DNA of 64,000 nucleotides from Terasakiella pusilla DSM 6293 (GTDB taxonomy: Bacteria; Pseudomonadota; Alphaproteobacteria; Rhodospirillales; Terasakiellaceae). Location: assembly GCF_000688235.1 (NCBI RefSeq), contig NZ_JHYO01000009.1, positions 62,001-126,000 on the forward strand, read 5' to 3'. Position numbers and translations under genes: made by a program. The notes beneath the pieces are model-generated. The model saw only the letters and a program-made list of their open reading frames with translations, did no database searches and was not told the origin of the DNA. This document shows, piece by piece, positions 35,375 through 43,199 of the stretch. The stretch's first letter is position 1, and every line of letters begins with the position of its first letter.

Positions 35375-36397
35375 TTAAGATTGCGGTGTGTATTGAACGA
35401 CTTTCTGGTCAATCGCCCCAAAGATGGACTGTCCGTTTTCGTCATTCATTTCAATGCGGATGGTGTCACCAAACTTCATGAAGGATGTTTTTGGTGCGCC
35501 GGACTCGATGGTTTCGATCATGCGGATTTCGGCGATACAGGAATAGCCAACGCCGCCTTCAGAAATCGGTTTGCCCGGACCATCGTCCATTTTGTTAGAG
35601 ATCGTGCCGGACCCAATGATCGCACCAGCCCCTAATGGGCGTGTCTTTGCCGCATGGGCCACGATGGTCGGGAAGTCAAACGTCATATCCACCGCACAAT
35701 GAGCCTTGCCGAAAGCTTGCCCGTTCAGGGTTGCAAGCAAAGGCAGGTGCACCATGCCGTCTTTCCAGTTGTCGCCCAATTCATCCGGTGTAATGGCAAC
35801 TGGTGAAAACGCGCTGGACGGTTTGGACTGGAAGAAGCCAAAGCCTTTCGCCAGTTCCGCCGGGATCAGACCGCGCAAAGACACATCATTGACCAACATG
35901 ATCAGTTTAATATGGTCAGCCGCTTTTTCCGGTGTGACCGCCATCGGGGTATCATCGGTGATGACGGCGACTTCAGCTTCAAAATCAATGCCGTAGTCTT
36001 CGCTTGCCAGTTCAATATCTGCGCGTGGGCCGATAAAGCTGTCAGACCCGCCTTGATACATCAAGGGGTCGCTCCAGAAGCTCTCAGGCAGTTCCGCATT
36101 GCGTGCTTTGCGCACCAGCTCAACATGGTTGACGTAGGCAGAGCCATCTGCCCATTGATAGGCGCGCGGTAGCGGGGATTCACAGGTGGCTTCGTCAAAC
36201 GGCAGGGCGTTGTCGATTTTACCCGCGCTCAAATCGTCATAGACGGCTTGTAGTTTAGGGGCGACTGCGTCCCAATTGTCGATCGCGCCTTGCAAGGTGT
36301 CGGCAATCGGGCTTGCCGCAACGCAAGTGGTAAGATCCCGTGAAACGATGACCAGTTGACCGTCGCGGGTGTTGTTTTTAAGTGTCGCAAGTTTCAT
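35375..36397 (-). CDS. Fumarylacetoacetate hydrolase family protein
   Basis: A 340-residue FAH-fold hydrolase. The start MKLATLKNNTRDGQLVIVSR and the metal-binding region (DFEAEVAVITDDTP with Asp/Glu ligands, and GSGTISNKMDDGPGKPISEG) fit the bacterial fumarylacetoacetase-like branch, which splits a 2,4-dioxo acid by C-C hydrolysis. With maleylacetoacetate isomerase at 40639 and a 3-hydroxybutyrate-dehydrogenase-like SDR at 41312, the homogentisate route (fumarate plus acetoacetate) is the simplest reading; fumarylpyruvate hydrolysis in a gentisate route is the alternative. Confidence 0.88.
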   Translation of the reverse strand: MKLATLKNNTRDGQLVIVSRDLTTCVAASPIADTLQGAIDNWDAVAPKLQAVYDDLSAGKIDNALPFDEATCESPLPRAYQWADGSAYVNHVELVRKARNAELPESFWSDPLMYQGGSDSFIGPRADIELASEDYGIDFEAEVAVITDDTPMAVTPEKAADHIKLIMLVNDVSLRGLIPAELAKGFGFFQSKPSSAFSPVAITPDELGDNWKDGMVHLPLLATLNGQAFGKAHCAVDMTFDFPTIVAHAAKTRPLGAGAIIGSGTISNKMDDGPGKPISEGGVGYSCIAEIRMIETIESGAPKTSFMKFGDTIRIEMNDENGQSIFGAIDQKVVQYTPQS

Positions 36398-36415
36398 TGT
36401 TACTTTGGCCTTTGC

Positions 36416-36949
36416 TTAGCTGAATTCTTTTTCGTGCATCCATTTGGCATGCTCGGGCGCGCGTTTTGTTTCGGCCCATTCGTTCAGCATGTCCCATTTA
36501 ACTTCGTCCAGACGTTTGGACATATCGGCTGTGCCTGTGTTGGCAGCAAGTTCCAGACGGTGCCCGTTGGGATCGAAGAAATAGATGGATTTAAAGATGG
36601 TGTGGTCGGTCGGGCCGATGACTTCGATGCCGTCGGCTTCCAGCTTGGCTTTCGCTGCGAACAGGTCATCCATAGATCCGACCTGAAGGGCAAGGTGCTG
36701 GCACCATGTGGGGGTGTTTTCATCGCGGCCCATTTCCGGGGAATTTGGCAATTCAAAGAACGCCAGAATGTTGCCCGCGCCCGCATCTAAAAAGACATGC
36801 ATATAAGGGTCGGGTGCTTTTGTGGAAGGGACTTCGTTTTCTGCAATGGCAAGGACAAAGTCCATATCCAGATACTTGCCGTACCATTCCACGGTTTCTT
36901 TGGCATCCTTGCATCGGTAGGCCACGTGGTGAATTTTTTGGATCGTCAT
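36416..36949 (-). CDS. VOC-superfamily protein (extradiol dioxygenase/glyoxalase-like)
   Basis: A 177-residue protein with two beta-alpha-beta-beta-beta modules. Candidate metal ligands are His in IHHVAYRCKD, His in WCQHLALQV and Glu in PNGHRLELAA, a 2-His-1-Glu set as in extradiol dioxygenases and glyoxalases. It lies 18 bases before the FAH gene, so ring cleavage or isomerisation of an aromatic intermediate is plausible. No HmgA- or gentisate-dioxygenase-type gene is present in the window, so this may fill that place. Start at ATG 36949 keeps the natural VOC N-terminus; the frame is open to 37021. Confidence 0.78.
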   Translation of the reverse strand: MTIQKIHHVAYRCKDAKETVEWYGKYLDMDFVLAIAENEVPSTKAPDPYMHVFLDAGAGNILAFFELPNSPEMGRDENTPTWCQHLALQVGSMDDLFAAKAKLEADGIEVIGPTDHTIFKSIYFFDPNGHRLELAANTGTADMSKRLDEVKWDMLNEWAETKRAPEHAKWMHEKEFS

Positions 36950-37297
36950 TTTCAACTCATTTCGCAAAAGTGGGTATTTACGAAAACCAGACTGTGTGCA
37001 GATGATTCCCGTAGTCTGCAACTGTGCGCCTCTTTATAATAGTTACACTTGAAACTAAATCAAGTGAAAAATGAACTCTGTAAATTCAAAAAAATATTCA
37101 TTTATTTTCAAATGATTATGTCAAAATAAATTCCCAATCTTAAAAAAGTCCTTGCCATTAGTTTCAGATGAAATTAATTTGATTTCAAATGAAACAGCAT
37201 ATAAGTTTCAGCTAAACTATGATCTAGAAAATTGGATTTCGTGCGCAAAATGATTTCCATCGAAATAACAGGTTTTTCTCAAAAATAGAGGTTTTAC
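36950..37297. promoter_or_regulatory. Divergent promoter with repeated TTTCANNTGAAA sites
   Basis: Two perfect palindromes TTTCAGATGAAA (37162-37173) and TTTCAAATGAAA (37183-37194) are centred 21 bases apart, and a degenerate third (TTTCAGCTAAAC) follows at 37206-37217. CACTTGA-N7-TCAAGTG lies at 37046-37066. The helical phasing suggests one regulator binding cooperatively between the VOC/FAH/MBL operon and the TRAP operon. No regulator gene lies beside it. Confidence 0.72.
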
Positions 37298-38314
37298 ATG
37301 AGACGCCTTTTTGTTGCTGCTATGGCTGCCGCCGCTTTCTGTGGTGTGACAACCGCACAGGCCGAAGTGATTACATTGAAGCTTAGCCACTTCCTGCCGT
37401 CCTCCCACCCGTCACAAAAAGATTTTATCGAACCTTGGGTCGCGGAGTTGGAAAAACGCACCAATGGTAAAGTAAAGGTCGAGATTTATCCGGCGGGCTC
37501 TGCTTTTGGTCACGTCGCAAAGCAGTTTGATCAAGTGCGTGCTGGCGTCGTTGATATCGCCCACGGTCTAACAGGCTTCCCCCGTGGCCGTTTGCCGCGC
37601 ACGCTGGTGACGGACTTGCCGTTTTTGGTAAAGACATCCGATGCGGCGTCTAAAACCTTGTGGGATCTGTACCCGACATATCTCGCACCAGAATATAAAG
37701 GCATGAAGATGCTGGCCATGCATGCCCATAACGGCGGCCTGATCCACACCCGTGATAAGAAGGTCGAGAAAATTGAAGATTTGAAAGGCCTGCGTCTGCG
37801 TACGCCCAGTCTTGCGATCTCTAACATGTTGAAATATCTGGGCGCGACACCGGTTGGTCTGCCGCCAACCCAAGTTTATGAAAACCTGCAAAAAGGTGTG
37901 ATTGACGGCAACGTCTTTCCGTACGAAGCGGTAAATAGCTTCAAACTTTATGAAGTGTTAGGGTATCACTTGGATGCCAAGGCCTACACGACCTCTTTCT
38001 ATTTTGCGATGAACGAGAAAAAATACAATTCCTTGCCAGAAGACGTGCGCAAGGTGATTGACGAAATCTCCGGTCAGACGCTGGTGAATAAGTTTGGCGC
38101 ATGGTGGACCAAGTGGGACCAGCCGGGCATTCAGGCGATCAAAGATAAAGGCAACACGGTGACTGTACTGACAGACGCCCAGCGTGATGAATGGCGTGCA
38201 CACCTTCAGCCGATGATCGACGCTTATCTGGATGACATGGAAAAACAGGGCGTTCCTAACGCGCGTGAAATTTACGCCAAAGCCCAAGAACTTGTCGCCA
38301 AGTACGAGAAGTAA
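37298..38314 (+). CDS. dctP: TRAP transporter substrate-binding protein (second system)
   Basis: The 338-residue protein has a signal peptide (MRRLFVAAMAAAAFCGVTTA, cleavage near AQA-EV) and the DctP fold: LKLSHFLPSSHPSQ, KVKVEIYPAGSAFG, the DLKGLRLRTPS strand with the carboxylate-binding Arg, and GLPPTQVYENLQKGVIDGN. It is distinct from the DctP at 846-1850 (little alignment beyond family motifs). It is divergent from FAH/VOC genes and leads an operon with permeases, hemerythrin, MaiA and an SDR, so an aromatic acid or related organic acid is a reasonable guess. Confidence 0.93.
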   Translation: MRRLFVAAMAAAAFCGVTTAQAEVITLKLSHFLPSSHPSQKDFIEPWVAELEKRTNGKVKVEIYPAGSAFGHVAKQFDQVRAGVVDIAHGLTGFPRGRLPRTLVTDLPFLVKTSDAASKTLWDLYPTYLAPEYKGMKMLAMHAHNGGLIHTRDKKVEKIEDLKGLRLRTPSLAISNMLKYLGATPVGLPPTQVYENLQKGVIDGNVFPYEAVNSFKLYEVLGYHLDAKAYTTSFYFAMNEKKYNSLPEDVRKVIDEISGQTLVNKFGAWWTKWDQPGIQAIKDKGNTVTVLTDAQRDEWRAHLQPMIDAYLDDMEKQGVPNAREIYAKAQELVAKYEK

Positions 38315-38328
38315 TCTTCTCTCTCGCA

Positions 38329-38367
38329 TTTGGGGCGGACGGCACTTTTGTTGGTCTCCGCCCCAAA
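38329..38367 (+). terminator. Intercistronic hairpin between dctP and dctQ (second system)
   Basis: TTTGGGGCGGA (38329-38339) pairs perfectly with TCCGCCCCAAA (38357-38367). No T-run follows, so protection of the dctP message is more likely than termination. Confidence 0.65.
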
Positions 38368-38385
38368 GCAAAAGGTTTATCTGAA

Positions 38386-38904
38386 ATGATTAGTCTGTTT
38401 AACAACATCCTTTTCAGGACGACCCAGTATATTGCCTACGTCGGGATTTTGTTTTTATTTGCCGCCGTTGCGATTACCACCGCCGATGTGGTTTTGCGCA
38501 AACTGGACGGGCAGGGCATCTATGGTGCGATTGACCTGATCCAATTGACGGTCTTGTCTGCGGCCTATCTGTCGATCCCTTACACATTCATGAACCGTGC
38601 CCATGTTGCCGTGTCCATGATTACAGACAAAATGTCACGACGGGCACAGGCGGCAACGCAAGTGTTGGCGATGATGCTGGCCTGTCTGTTTATGTTTGCG
38701 ATTGCCTATTACGGCTACGCCCGTGCGATGGAACAAGCTGAATATGGTGATGTGTCCATGATCTTTGGACTGCCCATGATCTATTACTGGGTTCCGCTGA
38801 TTGTGGGTGCGTTTTTATCGACTGTTGTGACGCTTCATATCGCGGTTGAAAGCCTGTACGTCGTCTTCTCCGGCCATAGCGGTCACTACTACATCGAGGA
38901 ATAA
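38386..38904 (+). CDS. dctQ: TRAP transporter small permease DctQ (second system)
   Basis: A 172-residue four-span membrane protein with the DctQ features ITTADVVLRKLDGQGIYGAI and LTVLSAAYLSIPYTFMNRAHVAV. It is 71 bases after dctP with a hairpin between, and one base before the DctM start. It pairs with the large permease in the inner membrane. Confidence 0.92.
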   Translation: MISLFNNILFRTTQYIAYVGILFLFAAVAITTADVVLRKLDGQGIYGAIDLIQLTVLSAAYLSIPYTFMNRAHVAVSMITDKMSRRAQAATQVLAMMLACLFMFAIAYYGYARAMEQAEYGDVSMIFGLPMIYYWVPLIVGAFLSTVVTLHIAVESLYVVFSGHSGHYYIEE

Positions 38905-38905
38905 T

Positions 38906-40210
38906 ATGTCTGCTGGTGTTATTGGCATTATCGCCTTTGTTGCCCTGTTTGGCTTGATGGCATTGCGGGTGCCGATTGCGATTGCTATGGGGATGGTCGG
39001 GGCCGTGGGCGGCTGGGCCATCAATGGATTTGAAAGTGCGGCCTTTATCATGGGCTCGGTGCCCTTTGAATCGGTCTTTCCGTATTCGCTGTCGGTGATC
39101 CCGTTGTTTATTTTGATGGGTGTCTTTGCGGCGCGCGCGGGTTTATCACGGGCCTTGTTTGATGCGGTCCATGCCTTTATCGGGCATTATCGCGGCGGTT
39201 TGGCCATGGCATCCGTTGGGGCCTGTGCGGCTTTTGGCGCGATCTGCGGCTCTTCGCTTGCAACGGCGGCGACCATGTGCCGTGTTGCCATGCCGGAAAT
39301 GCGCCGTCGCAATTATGATGACGGTCTGGCCAGCGCGACCATTGCGGCTGGCGGCACGCTGGGGGTCTTGATCCCGCCCAGTGTGATTATGGTGATTTAC
39401 GCCTTGCTGACTGAACAGTCCATCGGGCGCATGTTTGCCGCCTCTCTCATACCGGGGATTTTGGCGACTGTCCTTTATATGTTGGCGATCCGCATCAGAA
39501 CACAGATTAAGCCGGAACTTGGCCCGGCGGACGAAAAAGTGGACTGGTCAGGCCGTATCCGCGCGATGATGAACGTCTGGTCGGTTGTCCTGTTGTTTGG
39601 GGTTGTGATCGGCGGGATTTATCTCGGTTGGTTTTCCCCAACAGAAGCGGCAGCGATTGGGGCGGCGGGGGCTTTTTTCCTTGCCTTGGCGCGCAAACAG
39701 TTGAGCCCCAGAGTTATTCTGGACTGTATGGGGGAAACCGCGACCACCAGCGGCATGATCTTTATGATCCTGATCGGTACGGCTGTCTTTAACTATTTTG
39801 TGGAAACAACCGGCCTGCCGCAAGCCTTGGTGCAGTCGGTTGGGGAACTGGGCTGGAACCCTTATGTGATTTTGGTTCTGCTTGTTGTCTTCTACATCAT
39901 CTTGGGCTGCTTTATGGACGCCTTGTCCATGATCCTGCTGACCTTGCCGTTTGTCTATCCGATGATTACCGCCCTTGGATTTGATCCCATCTGGTTTGGG
40001 GTGATCATGGTGTCGGTTGTGGAAGTGGGCTTGATCACACCGCCTGTGGGGATGAACCTGTTTGTCATCATGGCAAGCACGCCGGGATTGCGTCTACAGA
40101 CCATCAGCCGAGGTGTTGTTGCCTTTTTGCTGGCGGATGTGATGCGTTTGGCGCTGTTGATCCTGTTCCCCGCTTTGTCGCTTTGGCTGCCCACTTTGAT
40201 GATGGATTGA
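38906..40210 (+). CDS. dctM: TRAP transporter large permease DctM (second system)
   Basis: A 434-residue permease of about 12 spans with DctM landmarks: LRVPIAIAMGMVGAVGGW, SVIPLFILMGVFAARAGLSR, GSSLATAATMCRVAMPEMRR, AAGGTLGVLIPPSVIMVIYA and GLITPPVGMNLFV. I start it at ATG 38906, just after the dctQ stop with GAGGA upstream; the frame is open from 38846 but overlaps dctQ. It carries the ion-driven transport step for the acid bound by DctP. Confidence 0.94.
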   Translation: MSAGVIGIIAFVALFGLMALRVPIAIAMGMVGAVGGWAINGFESAAFIMGSVPFESVFPYSLSVIPLFILMGVFAARAGLSRALFDAVHAFIGHYRGGLAMASVGACAAFGAICGSSLATAATMCRVAMPEMRRRNYDDGLASATIAAGGTLGVLIPPSVIMVIYALLTEQSIGRMFAASLIPGILATVLYMLAIRIRTQIKPELGPADEKVDWSGRIRAMMNVWSVVLLFGVVIGGIYLGWFSPTEAAAIGAAGAFFLALARKQLSPRVILDCMGETATTSGMIFMILIGTAVFNYFVETTGLPQALVQSVGELGWNPYVILVLLVVFYIILGCFMDALSMILLTLPFVYPMITALGFDPIWFGVIMVSVVEVGLITPPVGMNLFVIMASTPGLRLQTISRGVVAFLLADVMRLALLILFPALSLWLPTLMMD

Positions 40211-40214
40211 TCCC

Positions 40215-40625
40215 ATGGACCCTATCGTTTGGAAAGAGGAATATAACATCGGTATTCCCCAGATCGACAAGCAGCATCGCAAGCTCGTCAGTCTGATTAA
40301 TCACCTGTCAGAAGCCGAGATGAACGGCGGCATGGTGTCTTACGTGTTTGATGATCTGGATCTTTATGTGAAGGAACATTTCCGCGCGGAAGAAGAATTG
40401 CTGCGGGCGTTTGAATATCCTGATTTCGACGCACATAAACAGGAACATCGCACCTTTGAAGGCTGGCTTTCTGCCGTGCGGCAATCCTTTAACCTTGGTG
40501 GATCGTCGGCTCATTTGATTGCGCAAAGCATGAATGCCTATCTGCGCAACTGGCTGATCAACCATATTCTGGAATCCGATATGGCCTACCGCGATACGTT
40601 AACCGTTTCAAAAAAGAAAGAATGA
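40215..40625 (+). CDS. Bacteriohemerythrin
   Basis: A 136-residue single-domain hemerythrin with the complete diiron ligand set: IPQIDKQHRKL, DLYVKEHFRAEEELL, DAHKQEHRTF and NHILESDMAYRD. Such proteins bind O2 reversibly and may deliver or sense it. It lies 4 bases after the TRAP permease gene and 13 before maiA, so it is co-transcribed with a pathway that likely needs O2 for ring cleavage; delivery of O2 to a dioxygenase is a hypothesis. A second hemerythrin domain ends the 61299-63911 fusion protein. Confidence 0.92.
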   Translation: MDPIVWKEEYNIGIPQIDKQHRKLVSLINHLSEAEMNGGMVSYVFDDLDLYVKEHFRAEEELLRAFEYPDFDAHKQEHRTFEGWLSAVRQSFNLGGSSAHLIAQSMNAYLRNWLINHILESDMAYRDTLTVSKKKE

Positions 40626-40638
40626 AAAGAGTAAGCGC

Positions 40639-41286
40639 ATGAAATTATATACCTATTGGCGATCGTCTGCGGCCTATCGCGTGCGGATCGGCCTGAACCT
40701 GAAGGGGATGGCCTATGAGGATGTTTACGTTCATCTGGTGAAAGATGGCGGCGAGCAGTTGAAAGAGGCCTATCGCGCCATCAACCCGCAAGCCCTCATT
40801 CCGGCGCTGGAGCTGGATGACGGGCAATGTCTGACACAGTCCCTAGCGATCCTTGAATATCTAGATGAAATTGAGACTAAGGCTGCCTTTTTACCAGAGG
40901 ATGCGCTGGATCGTGCCCATGTGCGCAGCCTTGCCTTGTCGATTGCCTGTGATATCCACCCGGTCAATAACTTGCGGGTCTTAAAATATTTGTCGGGTAC
41001 CTTGAAGGTTAGTGAGGAGGAGAAAACAGAATGGTATCGTCACTGGGTTAAAACTGGGCTAGAGGCTTTGGAAGCAACCTTGGCGCAAAGCGATAAAACC
41101 GGGCGTTTTTGTTTTGGTGACCAACCGGGGCTGGCGGATATCTGCCTTGTGCCGCAGGTCTACAATGCCAAACGTTTTAATGTTGATTTAACGCCATATC
41201 CGAATATCATCCGTATCGAAGAAAATTGCCAATCTTTGAGCGTGTTTGCTAAAGCTGCCCCAGAGATGCAAGGCGATGCAGTTTAA
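40639..41286 (+). CDS. maiA: Maleylacetoacetate isomerase (zeta-class GST)
   Basis: The 215-residue zeta-class glutathione transferase begins KLYTYWRSSAAYRVRIGLNL; the SSxxxRVRI motif provides the glutathione-activating Ser and is diagnostic for maleylacetoacetate/maleylpyruvate isomerases. NPQALIPALELDDGQCLTQS binds glutathione. It isomerises the cis ring-cleavage product to the fumaryl form, the substrate for the FAH at 35375. It is in the TRAP operon, 26 bases before the SDR gene. Confidence 0.92.
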   Translation: MKLYTYWRSSAAYRVRIGLNLKGMAYEDVYVHLVKDGGEQLKEAYRAINPQALIPALELDDGQCLTQSLAILEYLDEIETKAAFLPEDALDRAHVRSLALSIACDIHPVNNLRVLKYLSGTLKVSEEEKTEWYRHWVKTGLEALEATLAQSDKTGRFCFGDQPGLADICLVPQVYNAKRFNVDLTPYPNIIRIEENCQSLSVFAKAAPEMQGDAV

Positions 41287-41311
41287 TAGTTAGCGAAACG
41301 GATAGAAAGCC

Positions 41312-42097
41312 ATGATGTTGAACGGAAAAACGGCCCTTGTTACCGGGTCGACCAGCGGGATCGGTTTGGGCATTGCACATGCGTTTGCCAAAGCGGGATG
41401 CAATGTGGTCTTAAATGGCCTTGGCAATGCTGATGATATTGCCGCATTGGTTGACCAGTTTAATCAGGACTATGACGCCAAGACCGTTTTTCTGGGTGCT
41501 GATTTAATGAATGTCAGCGAGATTGAAAATCTGATGGCAGACGCAGCGGCAGAATTTGGGGGTGTTGATATTTTGGTCAATAACGCCGGTATCCAGCATG
41601 TGGCCCCGATGGAAGACTTTGCGCCCGAAAAGTGGGATCAGGTAATCGCCTTGAACCTAAGTGCCTGTTTCCACACCACCCGCTTAGCTTTGCCGTATAT
41701 GAAAGAGAAAAACTGGGGCCGCATTATCAATGTGGCATCAGCTCATGGTTTAGTTGCTTCGGTCAACAAGGCGGCTTATGTGGCGGCAAAACACGGTGTC
41801 TTGGGTATGACGAAAGTCTGCGCGCTGGAAACAGCCGAGACGGGCATCACGGCAAACAGCATTTGTCCCGGTTGGGTGCGCACCGAACTGGTGGAAAGAC
41901 AAATCGAAAAGCGCGCCGCTGAAAGTGGCCGCACAGTGGAAGAAGAAGCCCGCGACCTGTTGACTGAAAAACAACCGTCTAAAGAATTTGTGACACCTGC
42001 CCAGTTAGGCGAAGCGGCACTCTTTTTAGCAAGTGATGCAGCAAGCCAGATGACAGGCACGTCCCTGTCTATGGATGGCGGCTGGACAGCACAGTAA
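41312..42097 (+). CDS. 3-hydroxybutyrate dehydrogenase-like SDR
   Basis: A 261-residue short-chain dehydrogenase with TGSTSGIGLGIA (cofactor), NNAGIQHVAPMEDF, the Ser-Tyr-Lys catalytic set (VASAHGLVAS and AAYVAAKHGV) and SICPGWVRTELVERQIEKRA, which matches bacterial D-3-hydroxybutyrate dehydrogenases. It would interconvert acetoacetate and 3-hydroxybutyrate with NADH. Acetoacetate is the product of fumarylacetoacetate hydrolysis, so the gene fits the end of a homogentisate-type route. It converges on the PPTase gene with no gap. Confidence 0.88.
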   Translation: MMLNGKTALVTGSTSGIGLGIAHAFAKAGCNVVLNGLGNADDIAALVDQFNQDYDAKTVFLGADLMNVSEIENLMADAAAEFGGVDILVNNAGIQHVAPMEDFAPEKWDQVIALNLSACFHTTRLALPYMKEKNWGRIINVASAHGLVASVNKAAYVAAKHGVLGMTKVCALETAETGITANSICPGWVRTELVERQIEKRAAESGRTVEEEARDLLTEKQPSKEFVTPAQLGEAALFLASDAASQMTGTSLSMDGGWTAQ

Positions 42098-42667
42098 TCA
42101 GGCTCCGTTTAAGGCAAAAAGGCACAGGGCGTATCCTTCATGGGTCATGAAGCGATGGCGCCCTTCTTTTTGTGCGGGGGACTGGATATGGCGTTGAATG
42201 GTTGCACAGTTGGTAAAATCGAGTCCACAGCCCTTAGCCTTGCCGTAGGCTTCTAAGAGCGTCCAAAAATGGTAGGCGGCTTGCTGGTCGCCACAAAAAG
42301 CAGGGTAGATATTGTGGATCAGGGCACTCAGATTCCGATCCGGCGAGATTCTCTCAATATCAATACCGATGGGACCCGTATCGCAGATGACAGCGCAGGC
42401 CCTATCGGCACTATGAGAGACGGAGGCATAGAATTTTTGGTTCGCCCCATAAAGGACGGGGCCGTTTTCCATACAGATATCGATTTCTTTTAAGGACGTC
42501 TGATGGGCTGAGAGCATGCGAAGCAAGCAGCGCGCGGCAAGGGAGGCTTGCTGGCGGGGGGCGGACTTGTATTTTGTGACATAGGCAAAATCCGGCTCAC
42601 TACACCATAAGTTGATTAATTTTTCTGTGTTGGAATTGTAGGGATTTATTTGTGCACATCTAATCAT
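42098..42667 (-). CDS. 4'-phosphopantetheinyl transferase (Sfp-like)
   Basis: A 189-residue Sfp-type transferase that would load the ACPs of the adjacent aryl polyene cluster. PIGIDIERISPDR holds the Mg-binding Asp and Glu, SVSHSADRACAV the substrate His region and FWTLLEAYGKAKG the C-terminal motif. In that motif the usual W-x-x-K-E-A-x-x-K has Leu for the first Lys while Glu and the second Lys remain. It is short for the Sfp group (usually 210-240). It lies on the opposite strand, back-to-back with the APE operon across a 116-base promoter region. Confidence 0.83.
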   Translation of the reverse strand: MIRCAQINPYNSNTEKLINLWCSEPDFAYVTKYKSAPRQQASLAARCLLRMLSAHQTSLKEIDICMENGPVLYGANQKFYASVSHSADRACAVICDTGPIGIDIERISPDRNLSALIHNIYPAFCGDQQAAYHFWTLLEAYGKAKGCGLDFTNCATIQRHIQSPAQKEGRHRFMTHEGYALCLFALNGA

Positions 42668-42783
42668 CTGATTTGATTAGCATGAGATAAAATATAAGGA
42701 AAGGATGTTCAACTCGGTCTTGACCGATGCATCCTAAACAGGTTTATTGCAAACGATTTTATTTTTATTGGGGAATAGATTAG
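42668..42783. promoter_or_regulatory. Divergent promoter of PPTase and aryl polyene operon
   Basis: An A/T-rich 116-base gap between divergent genes; it must hold the promoters for the PPTase and for the lipoprotein plus ape operon. I see no clear palindrome. A GGGGAA tract at 42770-42775 sits at about RBS distance from the lipoprotein ATG. Confidence 0.5.
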
Positions 42784-43194
42784 ATGACAAAATTTTTCAC
42801 ACGTGGCCTGTTTACAGTTTTCGCTTGTTTGCTGTTAAGCGGCTGTTTTGGTCGTGTTCAGCCTCTCTATAATGTCGTAAGCAAACCAATCCCGACAGCG
42901 TCTCAAGCGCTGAGCATGAAAGAGATTGGCAATGTGATCGAACTGGCAGCCATGGGCCGCGATTGGTTGATCAATAAAAAACAAGAAGGTGTGTATGAAC
43001 TGACACAAACGAAAAAGACACACGTTGCGGTCGTTCAGGTCAATTATGATCAGAAGACATTTTCGATCAAATACAAAGACAGCTCCAATTTGTTTTACAA
43101 CGGCGCAAACATTCACCGCAACTATAACCGTTGGGTGCAGTACCTAGAACGCGATATCCAAATGGGGCTGCAAAAAGCCGCTATGAACCGCTAA
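42784..43194 (+). CDS. Small lipoprotein of unknown function at head of ape operon
   Basis: A 136-residue protein with a lipoprotein signal (MTKFFTRGLFTVFACLLLSG then Cys, lipobox LLSGC). The mature part (VVQVNYDQKTFSIKYKDSSN, IHRNYNRWVQYLERDIQMGL) has a small alpha/beta look I cannot assign to a named family. It is 5 bases before apeC, so it is co-expressed with pigment synthesis and may help place the aryl polyene lipid in the outer membrane; that is inference. Ending at outer or inner membrane cannot be decided (residue after Cys is Phe, not Asp). Confidence 0.8.
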   Translation: MTKFFTRGLFTVFACLLLSGCFGRVQPLYNVVSKPIPTASQALSMKEIGNVIELAAMGRDWLINKKQEGVYELTQTKKTHVAVVQVNYDQKTFSIKYKDSSNLFYNGANIHRNYNRWVQYLERDIQMGLQKAAMNR

Positions 43195-43199
43195 GGTCA

